A stretch of 64,000 bases of DNA from Mangrovimicrobium sp033283265 (GTDB taxonomy: Bacteria; Pseudomonadota; Gammaproteobacteria; Pseudomonadales; Halieaceae). Shown here piece after piece: positions 41,379 through 49,395 of the stretch. The stretch is taken from assembly GCA_033283265.1 (NCBI GenBank), contig JAWMQN010000002.1:186001-250000 (forward strand), given 5' to 3'. Made by a program: the position numbers and the translations under genes. The notes under the pieces were generated by a model, which saw only the letters and a list, made by a program, of their open reading frames with translations, did no database searches and had not been told where the DNA came from. Numbering within the stretch: position 1 is the first letter of the stretch; each line of letters starts with the position of its first letter.

Positions 41379-42416
41379 TCAGCCTTCCGCTGCCCCGAGA
41401 CTGACGCTGACCGATACCTGCTGGCCGCCGCGCTGGAGATCGAACACCGCCTCGCTGGCGGTGCGCATGGACTGGTAGATGCGCATGGCCTGTGATGGGT
41501 CGTCCAGGGTAACGCCGTTAATGCCCGTCACGATGTCCCCGCTCTCAAAGCCGAGGCGGCTGAACTGCGCGGCATCGGAACCCGGGGCGATGCGGTAGCC
41601 CACCAGTTGCCCGCTTTCCCGTACCGCGCTGATCCGTACCACTTCCGCCAGCGATTGCGGATCGCGGTAGAGCTGGTCGCGGTAGCCGCTGGCCAGTTCG
41701 GTAACCGACTCGTCGTCGCGCTTGTCCACCGCTGCCGCGGGCCGCGAGTTGCTCACCGGCTTCGGCTTCGCCACCGGGGCGGGCGCGGCGCTCAACTGCG
41801 CATCGAGCTCGCTGTCTTCGTACAGTGTCAGCAGTTCGTAGGTGCCGTTGTTGTCGAGCACCACCTGCCGCGGCATCACCTTGGCCAGCACCACCTTGCC
41901 CGAGACCGGCAATTCGTCGTCCACCGCGTAGACATCCTGCTTGTTGCGGTGCTCGATGATGGCGTGGCCGAGCCCGTCCTGGCGGGCTGAAACCACACCG
42001 CGAAGGACCAGTTGCAGGCGGGTTTCCCGCGCCCCGTCCTCGATACCCTCACGCTCGCCGGCGCTGGCCTCCACCGGCACCGGTGCCGCTTCCACCAGAC
42101 CGGCGGCGCTGGCATCACCGAACAAGTGCCGGGACTGCAGGCGTTCGATATCTACCGGGGGCATGCTGCTGGCGGTTTCACTGCGCAGGGCCGGGTTGAT
42201 TGCCGGCGCGGCAGGGGCGGTGACCGCAGGTTGCGGGAGTAGCGCCCAGACCAGCTTGGCCAGGGACACTATTGCCCACAGTACCAGCAGGGCAAGCACT
42301 ACCCGGCGGAGTCGCCGCTGGCGCTCCGGGGGCTGGAAATACTGTGTGGCGGCGGCAACAACTTCGCCTGCGCGCGCACTGATATCACCGGAATTACTGA
42401 GCCTGTGGGCCGGCAA
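41379..42416 (-). CDS. gspC: Type II secretion protein GspC
   Basis: The 345-residue protein has a cytoplasmic start, one membrane segment (VVLALLVLWAIVSLAKLVWALL), a homology region (SRHLFGDASA..., LQLVLRGVVSA, DVYAVDDELPV) and a C-terminal PDZ-like domain (GYRIAPGSDAAQFSRLGFESGDIVTGINGVTL). GspC links the platform to the secretin and helps choose substrates. The longest start is TTG at 42416; no ATG or GTG precedes the membrane segment in a better place. Confidence 0.9.
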   Translation of the reverse strand: MPAHRLSNSGDISARAGEVVAAATQYFQPPERQRRLRRVVLALLVLWAIVSLAKLVWALLPQPAVTAPAAPAINPALRSETASSMPPVDIERLQSRHLFGDASAAGLVEAAPVPVEASAGEREGIEDGARETRLQLVLRGVVSARQDGLGHAIIEHRNKQDVYAVDDELPVSGKVVLAKVMPRQVVLDNNGTYELLTLYEDSELDAQLSAAPAPVAKPKPVSNSRPAAAVDKRDDESVTELASGYRDQLYRDPQSLAEVVRISAVRESGQLVGYRIAPGSDAAQFSRLGFESGDIVTGINGVTLDDPSQAMRIYQSMRTASEAVFDLQRGGQQVSVSVSLGAAEG

Positions 42417-42448
42417 AGGTGTCTCGCTATTATCCTGGGGTGTGGCGA

Positions 42449-42487
42449 CCGGCCAGTGGCCGGGGAAATCGCAAGCACCCGATTATA
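42449..42487 (-). promoter_or_regulatory. Candidate promoter and operator of the gsp operon
   Basis: On the minus strand a perfect TATAAT lies at 42487-42482, about 70 nt before the gspC start, with TTCAAC 16 nt upstream of it as a weak -35. Between the -10 and the start codon is a perfect 7-nt inverted repeat CCGGCCA/TGGCCGG around a single base (42449-42463). It could bind a repressor or shape the leader RNA. Confidence 0.45.
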
Positions 42488-42549
42488 GGTGCGGAAGGTA
42501 AAAGTTGAAACCGCGCATAAAGCGAAGGAGAAAATGCCGCCAAATGCCC

Positions 42550-42729
42550 TTATTGAAGGAAATATTGCAACATCGAGAGCAGCAGGGAGAGTCCCACCAG
42601 CGGGTAGATCCAGCGGGCGATACGCTGCGTCCGTGCCGGGTCCGCCTCGCCGCCAAACCGGCCCAGCAACCAGGCCAGCAGCGCCACTCCAGCGAATATG
42701 GCCAGCAACAACATGACCAGGTTAGTCAT
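42550..42729 (-). CDS. Small two-segment membrane protein (59 aa)
   Basis: MTNLVMLLLAIFAGVALLAW and WIYPLVGLSLLLSMLQYFLQ form two hydrophobic segments around a short polar loop (GGEADPARTQR). The ATG at 42729 overlaps the trmH stop by 8 nt, which suggests translational coupling. The family is not recognised. Confidence 0.7.
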   Translation of the reverse strand: MTNLVMLLLAIFAGVALLAWLLGRFGGEADPARTQRIARWIYPLVGLSLLLSMLQYFLQ

Positions 42730-43432
42730 TGCGATGCTCCTCCCGAGCGGCGCTGCCCGCCTGCACGCTGGCATTCCAGGCCACCGGGTCGGCAATTTCG
42801 CCGTCGTCGCCCAGCGGCGGATAGGCCAGCCCACGCTCGCGACAGAAATCCCGCACCTTGGGATGTCCCCACTCGAAGAACAATCGCTCCCTGATCCCCG
42901 GGTCGAGCCGCGAGCGCTGGTAGAGCCCGGCCAGCTGGCGCTGGCGCTGCACTTCGGCGAGCACGATACCGGCGGCGACCGAGACATTCAGCGATTCCAC
43001 CATGCCGACCATGGGAATCAGGATGTGGTGGTGGGCCGCCGCCAGTGCCGCCGCGCTCGGCCCGCGCCGCTCGGCACCGAGGATCAGCGCGGTGGGGCGG
43101 GTGTAATCCAGTTCCCGGAAGTCCACCGCGGCGTCCGAAACATGGGCGACCACCAGTTGGTACTCCCGGGCCTGCAGCGGCGCCAGCGCGTCGGTGAGCT
43201 GGGGGTGGCGATGCACTCTCACCCACTGCTGCGAGCCGCGGGCAGTGCCGCGAAAAGCGCGATATTCCGACTCGCCGAGCACCGCGTGCAGGTCGAGCAC
43301 CCCGGCGGCGTCACAGCAGCGGACCACGGCGGACAGGTTGCGCGGCTTGTGGACGAAATCGGTGACGACGGTGAGGTCGGGCTGGCGCCGGTCGAGCACC
43401 GCTTGCAGGCGTGCGATTCGCTCGGGGGTCAC
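42722..43432 (-). CDS. trmH: tRNA (guanosine-18-2'-O)-methyltransferase TrmH
   Basis: The 236-residue SPOUT enzyme methylates the ribose of G18 in tRNA. Motifs are FVHKPRNLSAVVRCCDAAGV (motif 1), LILGAERRGPSAAAL (motif 2) and IPMVGMVESLNVSVAAGIVL (motif 3), followed by the TrmH C-terminal extension (LAGLYQRSRLDPGIRERLFFEWGHP). The frame runs upstream to 43633, but GTG at 43432 gives the normal N-terminus VTPERIARLQAVLDRRQPDL and starts 5 nt after the carbonic anhydrase stop. Confidence 0.94.
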   Translation of the reverse strand: MTPERIARLQAVLDRRQPDLTVVTDFVHKPRNLSAVVRCCDAAGVLDLHAVLGESEYRAFRGTARGSQQWVRVHRHPQLTDALAPLQAREYQLVVAHVSDAAVDFRELDYTRPTALILGAERRGPSAAALAAAHHHILIPMVGMVESLNVSVAAGIVLAEVQRQRQLAGLYQRSRLDPGIRERLFFEWGHPKVRDFCRERGLAYPPLGDDGEIADPVAWNASVQAGSAAREEHRND

Positions 43433-43437
43433 CGCGC

Positions 43438-44076
43438 CTACAGGCCCTCTACACGGTAGGCATTGGGGATTTGCTCCACACCGGCAACGGAGCAGTTGAG
43501 GTCGCGCAGGAGACCGTCGCGCAGGCTGTAGACCCAGCCGTGCACGCCGAGACTCTGCCCGCGCTCCCAGGCACTCTGCACGATCGTGGTGTGGGAGACA
43601 TTGGCCACCTGGGCGATGACATTCAGTTCGCACAGGCGCGCCAGGCGGTCCTGTTTGTCCTCGATGGATTCCAGTTCGTCCTGGTGGCGGTGCTGCACGT
43701 CCTTGATATTGCGCAGCCAGTTGTCCGCGAGACCGGTATCGGCGTTTTCATAGGCCGCCTGCACCCCGCCACAGCCATAGTGGCCGACGACCAGCACGTG
43801 CTTCACCCTGAGCACCTCGATCGCGTACTGCAGGACGGTAAGGCAGTTGAAATCGGTGTGGACGACGATGTTGGCCACGTTGCGGTGAACAAACACCTCA
43901 CCGGGCATCAGGCCGACAATCTGGTTGGCGGGAACCCGGCTGTCGGAACAGCCTATCCAGAGGTACTCGGGGCTCTGCTGTGCCGCGAGTTTCTCGAAAA
44001 ACTGCGGGTCGCTGGTTTTGACGCTCTGCGCCCAGGCCCGGTTGCTGGCAAACAGGTCATCGAGATGTTTATCCAA
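43438..44076 (-). CDS. can: Beta-class carbonic anhydrase
   Basis: The 212-residue zinc enzyme interconverts CO2 and bicarbonate. Ligands and active-site residues are C43, D45 and R47 (GCSDSRVPA) and H99 and C102 (GHYGCGG). The frame opens at 44175, overlapping the upstream GGDEF gene, but TTG at 44076 (LDKHLDDLFASNRAWAQ) has AGG 8 nt upstream, follows that gene's stop, and matches the family N-terminus, so it is chosen. Confidence 0.94.
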   Translation of the reverse strand: MDKHLDDLFASNRAWAQSVKTSDPQFFEKLAAQQSPEYLWIGCSDSRVPANQIVGLMPGEVFVHRNVANIVVHTDFNCLTVLQYAIEVLRVKHVLVVGHYGCGGVQAAYENADTGLADNWLRNIKDVQHRHQDELESIEDKQDRLARLCELNVIAQVANVSHTTIVQSAWERGQSLGVHGWVYSLRDGLLRDLNCSVAGVEQIPNAYRVEGL

Positions 44077-44095
44077 TGGTTTACCTCGGTAATCG

Positions 44096-45271
44096 TCAAA
44101 CCAGCAGTGGGGCGAGCCGGGAAACCGCGGTGCAGTTGCCGCCGCGGGCGCGGGCGTCGGCGAGGGCCTTTTCACTGACCGTCTCGATCTGTTTCGCCAG
44201 CTCGGACATGTCCACCGCCGGATACTGCTGTGGCTGCCAGGCGACCATGCCGATGCTCAGGGTAACCTGCAATACCGCGCCGCGACCATCGTCGATGGCG
44301 AAGTCCTCGACATCACAGCGAATGCGTTCGGCGATCTCCTCGGCCCGGGATTCGTTGCACGCGGGCAGTAACACCGCGAGACGGGCCAGGGCGAGGCGGG
44401 CCAGCATGTCGGTGGCGCGCAGGTTGGAAGAGACCCGCTCGGCGATACGCTTGAGCACGAAGTGACCGCGCACTTCGCCGTAGTGATCCTGCAACTCGCT
44501 GTACTCGTCGACATCGATCATCAACACCGAGACCGCCTGCTCGGACCGCCGGGCGCGGGCGATCTCGCGGGCGATGTCGCGCTCGAAACCGCGGGTGTTG
44601 CTGATCCGGGTCAGCGGGTCGATAAGGGTAAGCTGGCTGATCTGCTGGTGGCGAATGGCCCGGGTGAGGGAGCGCGCAATCATCAGCGAGAGATGCGCCA
44701 GCAGGTCCTCTTCCTCGTGGCCGTTGGGCAGGCTGTGCTCCTCGAGGCCAATATGCAGGCTGCCGAGCAGGCGCCCGTCGTCGAGCAGCGGCAGCAGCAG
44801 CGCCTGGTCGATACCGTAATCGGACTTGAGAATCTCAAACATGCGCGAGTCGGTCGCATCGATCACCTGGATGTCCGGCTCGAGCGGGTACAACTCCTGC
44901 ATGTCGAAGGCGTCGCGGTGCAGTTGCAGATGGGGGCCGTAGCGCTCGCCACCGATAATCAACTCGGCGAGAGTTTCCTCCGGGTCGTGCAGCCAGAGCT
45001 CGGCGACGCGGAAACCGAAGTGCCGCGGCAAGCTCATCAAAATCACTTCGAGCAGCCCCTGCAGATTGTCGGGGGCCAGCAACATGTGCTCAAGCTGCAG
45101 CACCTGCTGGTACAGGTAGCGATTGATCGAGACTGTCTCGGTCAGTCTCTGCTGGAGAAACTCGGAGCCCGATGCAACGGGTGGCGCACCTTCTATTTCT
45201 TCTTGTAGTAAACCACCTGGGCGGTTGTCGTTTCCCATCGGCTGGTCCGTGCTGCGCGGAGTGAACCGCAT
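44096..45271 (-). CDS. GAF/DUF484-like sensor with degenerate GGDEF domain
   Basis: The 391-residue cytoplasmic protein has a helical linker and a GAF-like domain (about 60-200: LQGLLEVILMSLPRHFGFRVAELWLHD...), then a diguanylate-cyclase fold (about 215-385). The GGDEF signature is replaced by ALARL (residues 294-298, within LARLALARLAVLLP), while surrounding blocks LTLIDPLTRISNTRGFERD and LSIGMVAWQP remain. Cyclase activity is therefore unlikely; it may bind a nucleotide or act as a scaffold. ATG at 45238 is an alternative start. Confidence 0.85.
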   Translation of the reverse strand: MRFTPRSTDQPMGNDNRPGGLLQEEIEGAPPVASGSEFLQQRLTETVSINRYLYQQVLQLEHMLLAPDNLQGLLEVILMSLPRHFGFRVAELWLHDPEETLAELIIGGERYGPHLQLHRDAFDMQELYPLEPDIQVIDATDSRMFEILKSDYGIDQALLLPLLDDGRLLGSLHIGLEEHSLPNGHEEEDLLAHLSLMIARSLTRAIRHQQISQLTLIDPLTRISNTRGFERDIAREIARARRSEQAVSVLMIDVDEYSELQDHYGEVRGHFVLKRIAERVSSNLRATDMLARLALARLAVLLPACNESRAEEIAERIRCDVEDFAIDDGRGAVLQVTLSIGMVAWQPQQYPAVDMSELAKQIETVSEKALADARARGGNCTAVSRLAPLLV

Positions 45272-45370
45272 TTGAGCTGTGCTTGGCTAGGCAGTGTAGG
45301 CTTCCTATAATCGCGATGCAACAAACTCAGCGACCGACGGCGCGACCCGGTGACCAGTGGAGGCGCGAAC

Positions 45371-45625
45371 TTGAAACTCACAGCGGAACTCAGCCTGTAT
45401 CCCCTGCAGGACGACTACATTGAAATCATCAAGACCTTTATCGAGGAAGCCCGCAGACGACCCGGTATCACGCTCCGCAGCAATGCCATGAGCACCCAGG
45501 TGTGCGGTGACTGGGACAGCGTGATCGACCTGGTCAGCGAGGGCCTCGCAGCAAGCTACCGGCAGTACGGCAAGCAGGTACTGGTGTGCAAGTTCATTCC
45601 CGGTGAACTCGACATCGCGCCGTGA
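45371..45625 (+). CDS. YkoF/MTH1187-like thiamine-binding-fold protein
   Basis: The 84-residue protein (LKLTAELSLYPLQDDYIEIIKTFIEEA..., LRSNAMSTQVCGDWDSVIDLV) resembles the small MTH1187/YkoF family, some members of which bind thiamine or its pyrimidine precursor. The frame opens at GTG 45350, but TTG at 45371 has GGAGG 7 nt upstream and gives the family N-terminus. Its stop overlaps the start of the next gene. Confidence 0.75.
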   Translation: MKLTAELSLYPLQDDYIEIIKTFIEEARRRPGITLRSNAMSTQVCGDWDSVIDLVSEGLAASYRQYGKQVLVCKFIPGELDIAP

Positions 45626-46497
45626 GCGCGCGCGATCCACAGGCGGCGCAACACCGGCTGGAACTCGCCTTGCGGCAGTGGCGTCGCTGGCGCAGCGCGT
45701 CACCGCCTGAAGCCCAGCCGACCCTGCAACGCGGGCTGGAGGGCGGCCGCAGCAACCACAGCTACCTGGTGAGTGACGGCGAGCGCCGGTTCGTGGTTCG
45801 CATCGATGGCGTGCAGGCGGCGCGCCACGGCCTCAGTCGCAGCGCCGAATGGCAGATCCTGCGCAGCGCACACGCGGTTGGCATCACCCCCGAACCCTGT
45901 TTCTTTCACCCTGAACTGGGAGCGCTGGTCACCGGCTACGCAGAGCCGGACCCGGCGCGAGTGCTCGCAGCGGCGGAACTGGCGGCCTTGCTCCGCCAGA
46001 TACACGCCCTGCCCCCGCGCCACTACCGCCTCGATATCGTCGAGCGCATCGGCCGCTACGAGGGGCAGCTGCGACATCACCACCTCCCCTTGCAGCCCGC
46101 CGAGCGCCGTGCGATCGAGCAATGCCTGGACAGCGTCTCCGGCGCTGCGGCCACGGTGCTCTGTCACAACGACCTGATCCCCGCCAACCTGCTGCGCAGT
46201 GGCGGCAGGCTGTTGGCGCTGGACTGGGAATACGCCGCGATGGGTGACCCGCTGTTCGACCTGGCCGGCGCTGCGCTGGGGCTGGAACTGGCGCCCGGGG
46301 CAGACATTGAGTTGCTCGAGCACTATCTCGGCGACGCCGCCGACACCACCTGGCGCGCCGCCCTGCAACGGCAGCGGGTGCTGTGTCGTTACATCGAGCT
46401 GCTCTGGTACCTGCTGGAGCCCGGCAGCGCCAGCAGCGAAGAACTCCTCTCCCGCCAGCTACCGCTACTGCAAAGCGAAATCGCCGCGCTGGGCTAG
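45622..46497 (+). CDS. Choline-kinase-like phosphotransferase (APH fold)
   Basis: The 291-residue protein has the aminoglycoside/choline kinase fold: GGRSNHSYLVSDGERRFVVRI near the nucleotide loop, the catalytic Brenner motif VLCHNDLIPANLL and the metal site LLALDWEYAAMGDPLFDLA. The LDWEYA form is common in choline/ethanolamine and thiamine kinases. Coupling to a thiamine-binding-like gene makes a thiamine-kinase-like role possible, but this is inference. GTG at 45622 overlaps the upstream stop by 4 nt. Confidence 0.82.
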   Translation: MSARDPQAAQHRLELALRQWRRWRSASPPEAQPTLQRGLEGGRSNHSYLVSDGERRFVVRIDGVQAARHGLSRSAEWQILRSAHAVGITPEPCFFHPELGALVTGYAEPDPARVLAAAELAALLRQIHALPPRHYRLDIVERIGRYEGQLRHHHLPLQPAERRAIEQCLDSVSGAAATVLCHNDLIPANLLRSGGRLLALDWEYAAMGDPLFDLAGAALGLELAPGADIELLEHYLGDAADTTWRAALQRQRVLCRYIELLWYLLEPGSASSEELLSRQLPLLQSEIAALG

Positions 46498-46976
46498 TCG
46501 CGGAAGTTGTTGAACTGCAGGGGCGCCTCGAACTCGGCGTCGCGCAGCAGCGCTATCACCTGTTGCAGGTCATCGCGCTTTTTCCCGGTAACGCGGACCT
46601 GGTCCCCCTGGACCTGGGCCTGCACCTTGAGTTTGCTGTCCTTGATCTTTTTCACGATGGACTTGCACTGGGCCGAGTCCAGGCCGTGTTTCAGGACCAC
46701 CGACATTTTCACCAGCTTGCCGGAGGTCACCGGTTCCCCGCTGTCCATCGCCGCGGGATCGATATCGCACTTGATCAGCGCGCTGCGCAGCATGTCCTCC
46801 ATCTGCACGACCTGGAACTCGGCCTCGGCGTGAATCTGCACCGTGCGCTCCTCGCGCTCGAAGCCCGCGTCGACGCCCTTGAAGTCGAACCGGTTGGCGA
46901 CGATACGACCGGCCTGGTCCACCGCGTTGGTCAGCTGGTGGAGGTCGACTTCCGATACTACGTCGAATGATGGCAT
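46494..46976 (-). CDS. yajQ: YajQ family nucleotide-binding protein
   Basis: The 160-residue protein matches YajQ along its length (MPSFDVVSEVDLHQLTNAVDQAGRIVANRFDFKG, then SVVLKHGLDSAQCKSIVKKIKDSKLKVQAQVQGDQVRVTGKKRDDLQQVIALLR). YajQ proteins bind nucleic acids and nucleotides, and some bind c-di-GMP. It converges with the phosphotransferase gene, overlapping it by 4 nt. Confidence 0.95.
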   Translation of the reverse strand: MPSFDVVSEVDLHQLTNAVDQAGRIVANRFDFKGVDAGFEREERTVQIHAEAEFQVVQMEDMLRSALIKCDIDPAAMDSGEPVTSGKLVKMSVVLKHGLDSAQCKSIVKKIKDSKLKVQAQVQGDQVRVTGKKRDDLQQVIALLRDAEFEAPLQFNNFRD

Positions 46977-47058
46977 AGTGATTTCCTTTGGCAGTCACGC
47001 GGAACAGGGGCCTCAATGGTAATCAGCTACCGGCATTTTTCAATCCGGCAGGTTCACC

Positions 47059-47973
47059 GTGGCTGAACGGCGCTGGCACATCCTCGGCGCGGGAGCGATC
47101 GGTTGCCTGTTCGCCAGCAAACTGCAGGCCGCCGGCCTGCCGGTCACCCTGATTACCCGCGAGCAACCCGCAGCAGCGCAGGGGAGAGTGAGCGTAGAGA
47201 GCGCCACCGGGATTACTCACAGCCCGGTGCGGCTTGTCGGCAGCCGCGACCCCGGGCCGATCGATCTGCTTGTGGTCACCACCAAGGCGGCGCAACTGGT
47301 CGAAGCACTCTCCCGGGTTGCCGGCCGGCTCAGCGCAGGTGCACAGGTTGTCCTCGCCGCCAACGGCCTGGGCTACCTTGAGCAGGCCCAGGCCGTCGCC
47401 GGCAACTGCCAGCTGTTCACCTGCACCACCACCGAGGGCGCCTACCGCACAGGCAGCCTGCGCATCCATCACGCGGGCAGCGGCACTACCCTGTTCGGAC
47501 GCCCCGGCGGCGGACCGGCGGCGCACTGGTTCAGCGACTGGGCAACAACGTCCCTGCAGTGCGAATGGCTCGACCCGATCGAACCGGCCCTGTGGCACAA
47601 GCTGGCGATCAACTGCGCCATCAACCCGCTCACCGCACTCGCCGGCTGCCGCAACGGCGAACTGCTCAGCCAGCCGGCCCTGCGCGAGCAACTGGAGGCC
47701 CTGTGTGACGAGATCGCCGCGGTCAGCCTGGCGGCCGATTTTCCAGGGACCGCCCGGAGCATCCACCACGACGCCCGCCAGGTGGCCAGCGCCACCGCCG
47801 CCAACCGCTCTTCCATGCTCCAGGACCGCCTCGCCGGGCGCGCCACGGAGATCGATTACATCACCGGCCACCTGCTCCGGGAGGCCCGGCGCCTCGGTAT
47901 CGATACACCACTCAACGCCGCGCTTTGGCAACAGGTCAAGGCTCTGGACACGACGCCCGACTCAGGGGAATAA
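47059..47973 (+). CDS. panE: 2-dehydropantoate 2-reductase (PanE/ApbA-like)
   Basis: The 304-residue NADPH enzyme reduces ketopantoate to pantoate in pantothenate synthesis. The Rossmann loop WHILGAGAIGCLFASKL lies at the start, and the C-terminal catalytic-lysine region reads LWHKLAINCAINPLTAL. The start is GTG at 47059. It is divergent from yajQ and overlaps the 3' end of the convergent kinase gene by 12 nt. Confidence 0.9.
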   Translation: MAERRWHILGAGAIGCLFASKLQAAGLPVTLITREQPAAAQGRVSVESATGITHSPVRLVGSRDPGPIDLLVVTTKAAQLVEALSRVAGRLSAGAQVVLAANGLGYLEQAQAVAGNCQLFTCTTTEGAYRTGSLRIHHAGSGTTLFGRPGGGPAAHWFSDWATTSLQCEWLDPIEPALWHKLAINCAINPLTALAGCRNGELLSQPALREQLEALCDEIAAVSLAADFPGTARSIHHDARQVASATAANRSSMLQDRLAGRATEIDYITGHLLREARRLGIDTPLNAALWQQVKALDTTPDSGE

Positions 47974-49395
47974 CTCCGCCGTGCGCTGTTCCAGCAATGA
48001 CTCCCAGTCCCGGCGCGGCAGTTGCGGCGGTATCAGCGCGTGCCGGTACTGGTAGCCGTCCTGGTCCCGCCGGGAGACGAAGAAGACACACAGCACCTTG
48101 CTGCAGTGCAGACTGGTGCTGACGACGATCTGCGGGGCGCGACTCGCCAGGTGCAGGAAGTAGTTCTGCGGCACCGCTGACCCGCTCACCTGCATCGGTC
48201 CGATGCGCGCCTCGACCGCCGACTGTACGGCGCGCATCAGCCAGCGGGAGCCGAAGTCGTCAACGTAGGGCAGCGATGCCTCGAGGGAAATCTCCGGTTT
48301 CTCGAAGTGTACCCGCGGCGGCAGGTGCATGGTCAGCGATTCAAACAGCATGAACAGCACGAGACAAACGATCAGCAACAGCGTGCCCTGCACGAAGGGC
48401 CGCAGGCGACGAAACTGCTGGCCCCAGAATTCGAGGCCGCGGCGTACCAGCCGCGAACGGCCGTGCCGGCGCAGTTCCAGCGGAATCTGCGGCGGAATGT
48501 CGCCGCTGGACTCGGGGCGAAAACAGGCGGCGGCCTCCACTGCCAGGCTGTCGGCGCGTGCCAGCGGGTAGGCCCTGGCGGCGTTGCGTAACACCTGGCG
48601 CACGCGATGGGTATCCTGCACACGCAGTTGCGGGTCGCCATGCAGCAGGTCCGCAACCAGTTGCCGCAGCGCCAACGGAATCTCCCCACCGCCGGGATGC
48701 AGGACCTCCAGCGGCGGTGGCTGGCGGTAGCGCCCGGGGGCCCGCACCGGCTCCGCACCGACCGGGAAGGGTGGTACACCACTCAACATCCGATAGAGCA
48801 GGCAACCGAGGGAAAACAAATCGCTGCGCAGGTCCGCGGGTGCATCTGCAGCCTGCTCTGGCGCGGCAACCGCCGGACTGCCGGCGCCGTCCGCGCGCGC
48901 GCCGGCGACTCTGGCGATGCCGAAGTCGGCCAGCTTGGCCCGGCCGGCGCGACTCACCAGCACATTGCCGGCCTTCACGTCGCCGTGCACGACGCGCTTT
49001 TCCGCAGCCATCGACAGCGCCGCGGCGATATCCGCGCCGATGCGGATCACCGCCGGTACACTCAGGCGCACGCGGTTGATCAGCTCCTCGAGATCGCAAC
49101 CGGGGACGTACTCCATGATGATGGCGAGATAGCCGCGCGATTCAATCACGTCGAATATCTGCACGACCCGCACATCACTGATACCGGCGGCCTTGCGCGC
49201 CTCGCTAATCGCTCGCCTGCGCTGGGCGCGGGAACTCGGCAGCGCGTGCACCTTGATGGCAACCTGGCGATGCAGGCGCCGGTCATAACCGAGATAGACC
49301 CGCCCCTGGCCGCCCTCGCGAATCAGCCGCACTATGCTGTAGGGGCCGATGCTCGCCTCGGGAAGCGCCACCTGCTCAGCCGGCCAGGCCGGCAT
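47962..49395 (-). CDS. Transmembrane Ser/Thr protein kinase (Hanks type)
   Basis: The 477-residue protein has a Gly-rich loop REGGQGRV (26-33), K48 in VAIKV, and a catalytic loop HGDVKAGNVL with H137, D139, K141 and N144 (HGD in place of HRD). DFG is at 157-159 and APE at 178-180, so the kinase core appears intact. A membrane segment at about 336-355 separates it from a C-terminal periplasmic-looking domain of about 120 residues with two cysteines. ATG at 49395 lies inside the 3' end of the FHA regulator gene (20-nt overlap), so the two are translationally coupled. Confidence 0.9.
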   Translation of the reverse strand: MPAWPAEQVALPEASIGPYSIVRLIREGGQGRVYLGYDRRLHRQVAIKVHALPSSRAQRRRAISEARKAAGISDVRVVQIFDVIESRGYLAIIMEYVPGCDLEELINRVRLSVPAVIRIGADIAAALSMAAEKRVVHGDVKAGNVLVSRAGRAKLADFGIARVAGARADGAGSPAVAAPEQAADAPADLRSDLFSLGCLLYRMLSGVPPFPVGAEPVRAPGRYRQPPPLEVLHPGGGEIPLALRQLVADLLHGDPQLRVQDTHRVRQVLRNAARAYPLARADSLAVEAAACFRPESSGDIPPQIPLELRRHGRSRLVRRGLEFWGQQFRRLRPFVQGTLLLIVCLVLFMLFESLTMHLPPRVHFEKPEISLEASLPYVDDFGSRWLMRAVQSAVEARIGPMQVSGSAVPQNYFLHLASRAPQIVVSTSLHCSKVLCVFFVSRRDQDGYQYRHALIPPQLPRRDWESLLEQRTAELFP

